Below, piece after piece: positions 55,365 through 64,000 of a stretch of DNA of 64,000 bases. Position 1 is the stretch's first letter. Each line of letters opens with the position of its first letter. The position numbers and the translations under genes were made by a program. Where the stretch lies: assembly GCA_963693365.1 (NCBI GenBank), contig CAVNZM010000008.1, positions 9,734,001 to 9,798,000 of the forward strand, given 5' to 3'. The DNA is from Amoebidium appalachense (Eukaryota > Ichthyosporea). The notes below the pieces were generated by a model. That model was not told where the DNA came from. It made no database searches and worked only from the letters and a program-made list of their open reading frames with translations.

Positions 55365-56968
55365 TCAGACGGAGGGGGGGGGGGGGGGGAAGTCATGCAT
55401 ATATGTGTGTGAGAGTGTATATGCGGGTGTGTGTGTGTGTGTGTGTGTGTGTGTCTTAGTGTGTGTTGGGGGGGGAGGGGGAGGGGGGAGGGGGAGGTGG
55501 GGGGGAGGGGGAGGAGGCATCATGATCGACGGGTCCCTTCGGTCCGGGCTTTGGATGTACAAGTAATGAATCATACTTAAAGAGGGTTTCTTTTAGCTTT
55601 TCGGGCCGGGCCGGGTCAGAGGGGATTCTAGCTATATGATTGGCGTGCTGCGCATCAGCTGCGCACCATCGTTTTGCCGGCAGCAAGGTACATGTGATGC
55701 GCCATAATTCGACAATAAAGAAAAAGAAAAGAGAAAAGAAAGAATTAAAGAATGGAATTATATTAATAAAGCTTTAGGAAGATAATTGCAGTTCATATCA
55801 TGGTTTATATGCTGAGTAAATGGCTTGACCCGAATGTGCTGGAATGGGGACAATTGATCGGCCTAAAAGAAACCCCCTTTAAGTGCCCTGGAACAACAAT
55901 AAAACAATAAAAAAACGAGGAATATCGTGCGTTGAATATTTTTTCTCTCTTCAACATCCCGGCTGTACACAGATTCAAAATTTGATTGTGAGGGGTTAGC
56001 CGACTTGAAAGATCTAGACATGTACAGCGACTTGCCACCAACTTTAACTGATCGACGTATCCCCTGGGATATGTGTCTCAGAAACCCCGCCTGCCGGGGG
56101 CATGTGATCTTACTCCAATCAGCAGTGGGCGCGAGCTCCTTGAACATTTCAATCTTACATTAAAGCCTGTAGGCTATTTATATCAGTGGCTGGATGCTTG
56201 ACCAGCAAGCACATATGAATCCTCACAAATGTATAATAACTATGAAACAATAACTAAGTATGGTGGAAATAAATGGAATCCTTATAGAGTATGGCAGCAC
56301 ACGCAGATGCGTCGCTCCTAATATGGAATCGTATAATACATAACTCACGATATAAGCACCACACGTGTACAAATCATTCATAGTGCATGTTTAAACAGTT
56401 TATATTATCATGGTTGTGTTTTGGTCATACCACACTGTAAATGTAAACAGTCGTACGTAAAAATGACGGAACATACAGCGTAAATCATTATCCAAAAGCA
56501 CAAAGCTAATCTATCAGAACTGAGGTTTTGTGGTAGTACTTGCAAACTACGGGCCAAACATAAGAATATACAATAGATGCGCTATCTAATCAGATTCCAA
56601 TGTTGAGTATTACAAGACACGACCCAAGGCAACGTGATTTGTTTATAATGTGCAACCAGTATAATTTAGCTGGCTTCATGATTTTCTAATTTAAAATCCC
56701 ACAATTTTAAAATCCAAAATCGTGCATTTTTAAAACCCCCAACCCTGCAGTCGCCTATCTCTACAGCCCCTTGCAAAAGAGGAGAGAGAACGGAACTAGA
56801 AAGCCCTAGTAAAAGAAAGTAAAAAAAGAAACGGGCATTACCTATCAGTCTCCCAAGTCCCCAGTCCACAAAATCCACACACGCCCCGGTTGAACAAAAC
56901 TTGAACAAACACACACACACACACAAGCCAAAGCCACATATTGCATACATCAAACACTTTCGTGCGTA

Positions 56969-56999
<31 letters not shown>

Positions 57000-57170
57000 T
57001 CTTCGCCTACCCACATACACACCCACCCACCCACACCAAACACACGCACACACACACACACACACACCTCCCATGTCCCGCCCATCAGAAGAAGAACTAC
57101 CTCAGGGAAATCAGTCGTGTGAGGATAGCAGCCAGTAGCAGATGCGCACTAAAATATAACTAGGTGCAGA
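54768..57170. other. Non-coding region between convergent genes
   Basis: Poly-G tracts (about 54919-54965 and 55330-55389) and a (GT)n patch are followed by AT-rich unique sequence (55560-56880) and a poly-C tract. I see no supported gene. The weak minus-strand frame at 55863-56147 has no motif or splice support. Confidence 0.5.
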
Positions 57171-63693
<6,523 letters not shown>

Positions 63694-64000
63694 CTGGAAA
63701 TTTCGGGGTTAGTAGTATACGAAAATTGGAAGGATGACAAGACACCGCATCATAAGTTTGAAATCGTAAAATCACCAATACCTCAGTAATTTGGGAACTT
63801 CTGCTCTGACTCTGAACGCTCTTATGCTTCTACTTGATATGAATCGTAGTAGTTTTTGTCAAAAACTTCGTTGCTTTCGTCACGTTACGACCATCAAAAT
63901 CAACAAGCTACACTACTAGGGGACAAGCACGTGCATCGAGACTCGTTATAACCGATTAGAAGTCGGAATTTGTGTTAAGGCCACTCACCCCAAAGCTGCA

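Noticed and set aside
55863-56147. 94-codon minus-strand frame in AT-rich DNA
   Set aside because: There are no splice sites, domain or compositional support.

Overview
The window joins two kinds of DNA. From 1 to about 32.7 kb it is a compact, GC-rich, almost intron-free block of genes on both strands that looks like part of a large eukaryotic DNA virus (nucleocytoplasmic-type), or of such a virus integrated in a genome. The evidence is an SF3 (D5-like) helicase, a poxvirus A22-type Holliday-junction resolvase, a Nudix hydrolase, an MSV199-domain protein, several antirepressor-like paralogues (BRO/'RYLGGD' type), a myristoylated structural-type protein, two paralogous proteins with an Ulp1/adenain-like His-Asn-Cys pattern, an aquaporin, and several small membrane or secreted proteins. 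Many of these genes share a TATA-type promoter (consensus GAAGGTATAAAAGG) about 35-55 bases before the start codon.

From about 32.7 kb to the end, gene density collapses. The DNA is dominated by (GT)n/(CA)n tracts, poly-G/poly-C tracts and minisatellites. Short exons with good GT-AG boundaries and consistent phase can be chained into three eukaryotic genes: a JmjN/JmjC demethylase-like gene (minus, 33.6-39.7 kb), a secreted single-HKD phospholipase D-like gene (plus, 48.4-54.8 kb) and a PAS-domain gene (minus, 57.2-63.7 kb). Two or three unspliced genes at 41.8-46.3 kb, including a zinc-knuckle protein of a type common in algal viruses, lie between them. The simplest reading is an endogenous giant-virus element ending inside a repeat-rich protist or algal chromosome. 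The host cannot be named from this sequence alone.

Viral block: 0.1-2.4 kb is a minus-strand cluster (aquaporin, ART-like protein, small proteins). 2.5-3.7 kb is an MSV199 gene interrupted by a convincing spliceosomal intron. 3.8-6.5 kb holds a coiled-coil protein, small membrane proteins, a myristoylated protein and the Nudix gene. 6.5-7.5 kb is a 43-bp repeat region. 7.5-12.3 kb holds an antirepressor paralogue, a large acidic protein and protease-like copy 1. 12.4-15.9 kb holds membrane/secreted proteins and a putative minor virion protein. 16-23 kb holds the resolvase, two antirepressor paralogues (one an in-frame fusion over an internal promoter) and protease-like copy 2. 24.4-30.1 kb is a replication-type module: the helicase, three copies of a PD-(D/E)XK-like protein (one fused to the helicase C-terminal domain), and two arrays of iteron-like repeats. 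30.1-31.9 kb is a large poly-C-studded inverted repeat, followed by two small genes.

Several genes in the unspliced set carry single frameshifts at homopolymer runs. These could be assembly errors or early decay of an endogenous copy, and the sequence alone cannot separate the two. All functional calls rest on motifs read by eye; no database search was possible.
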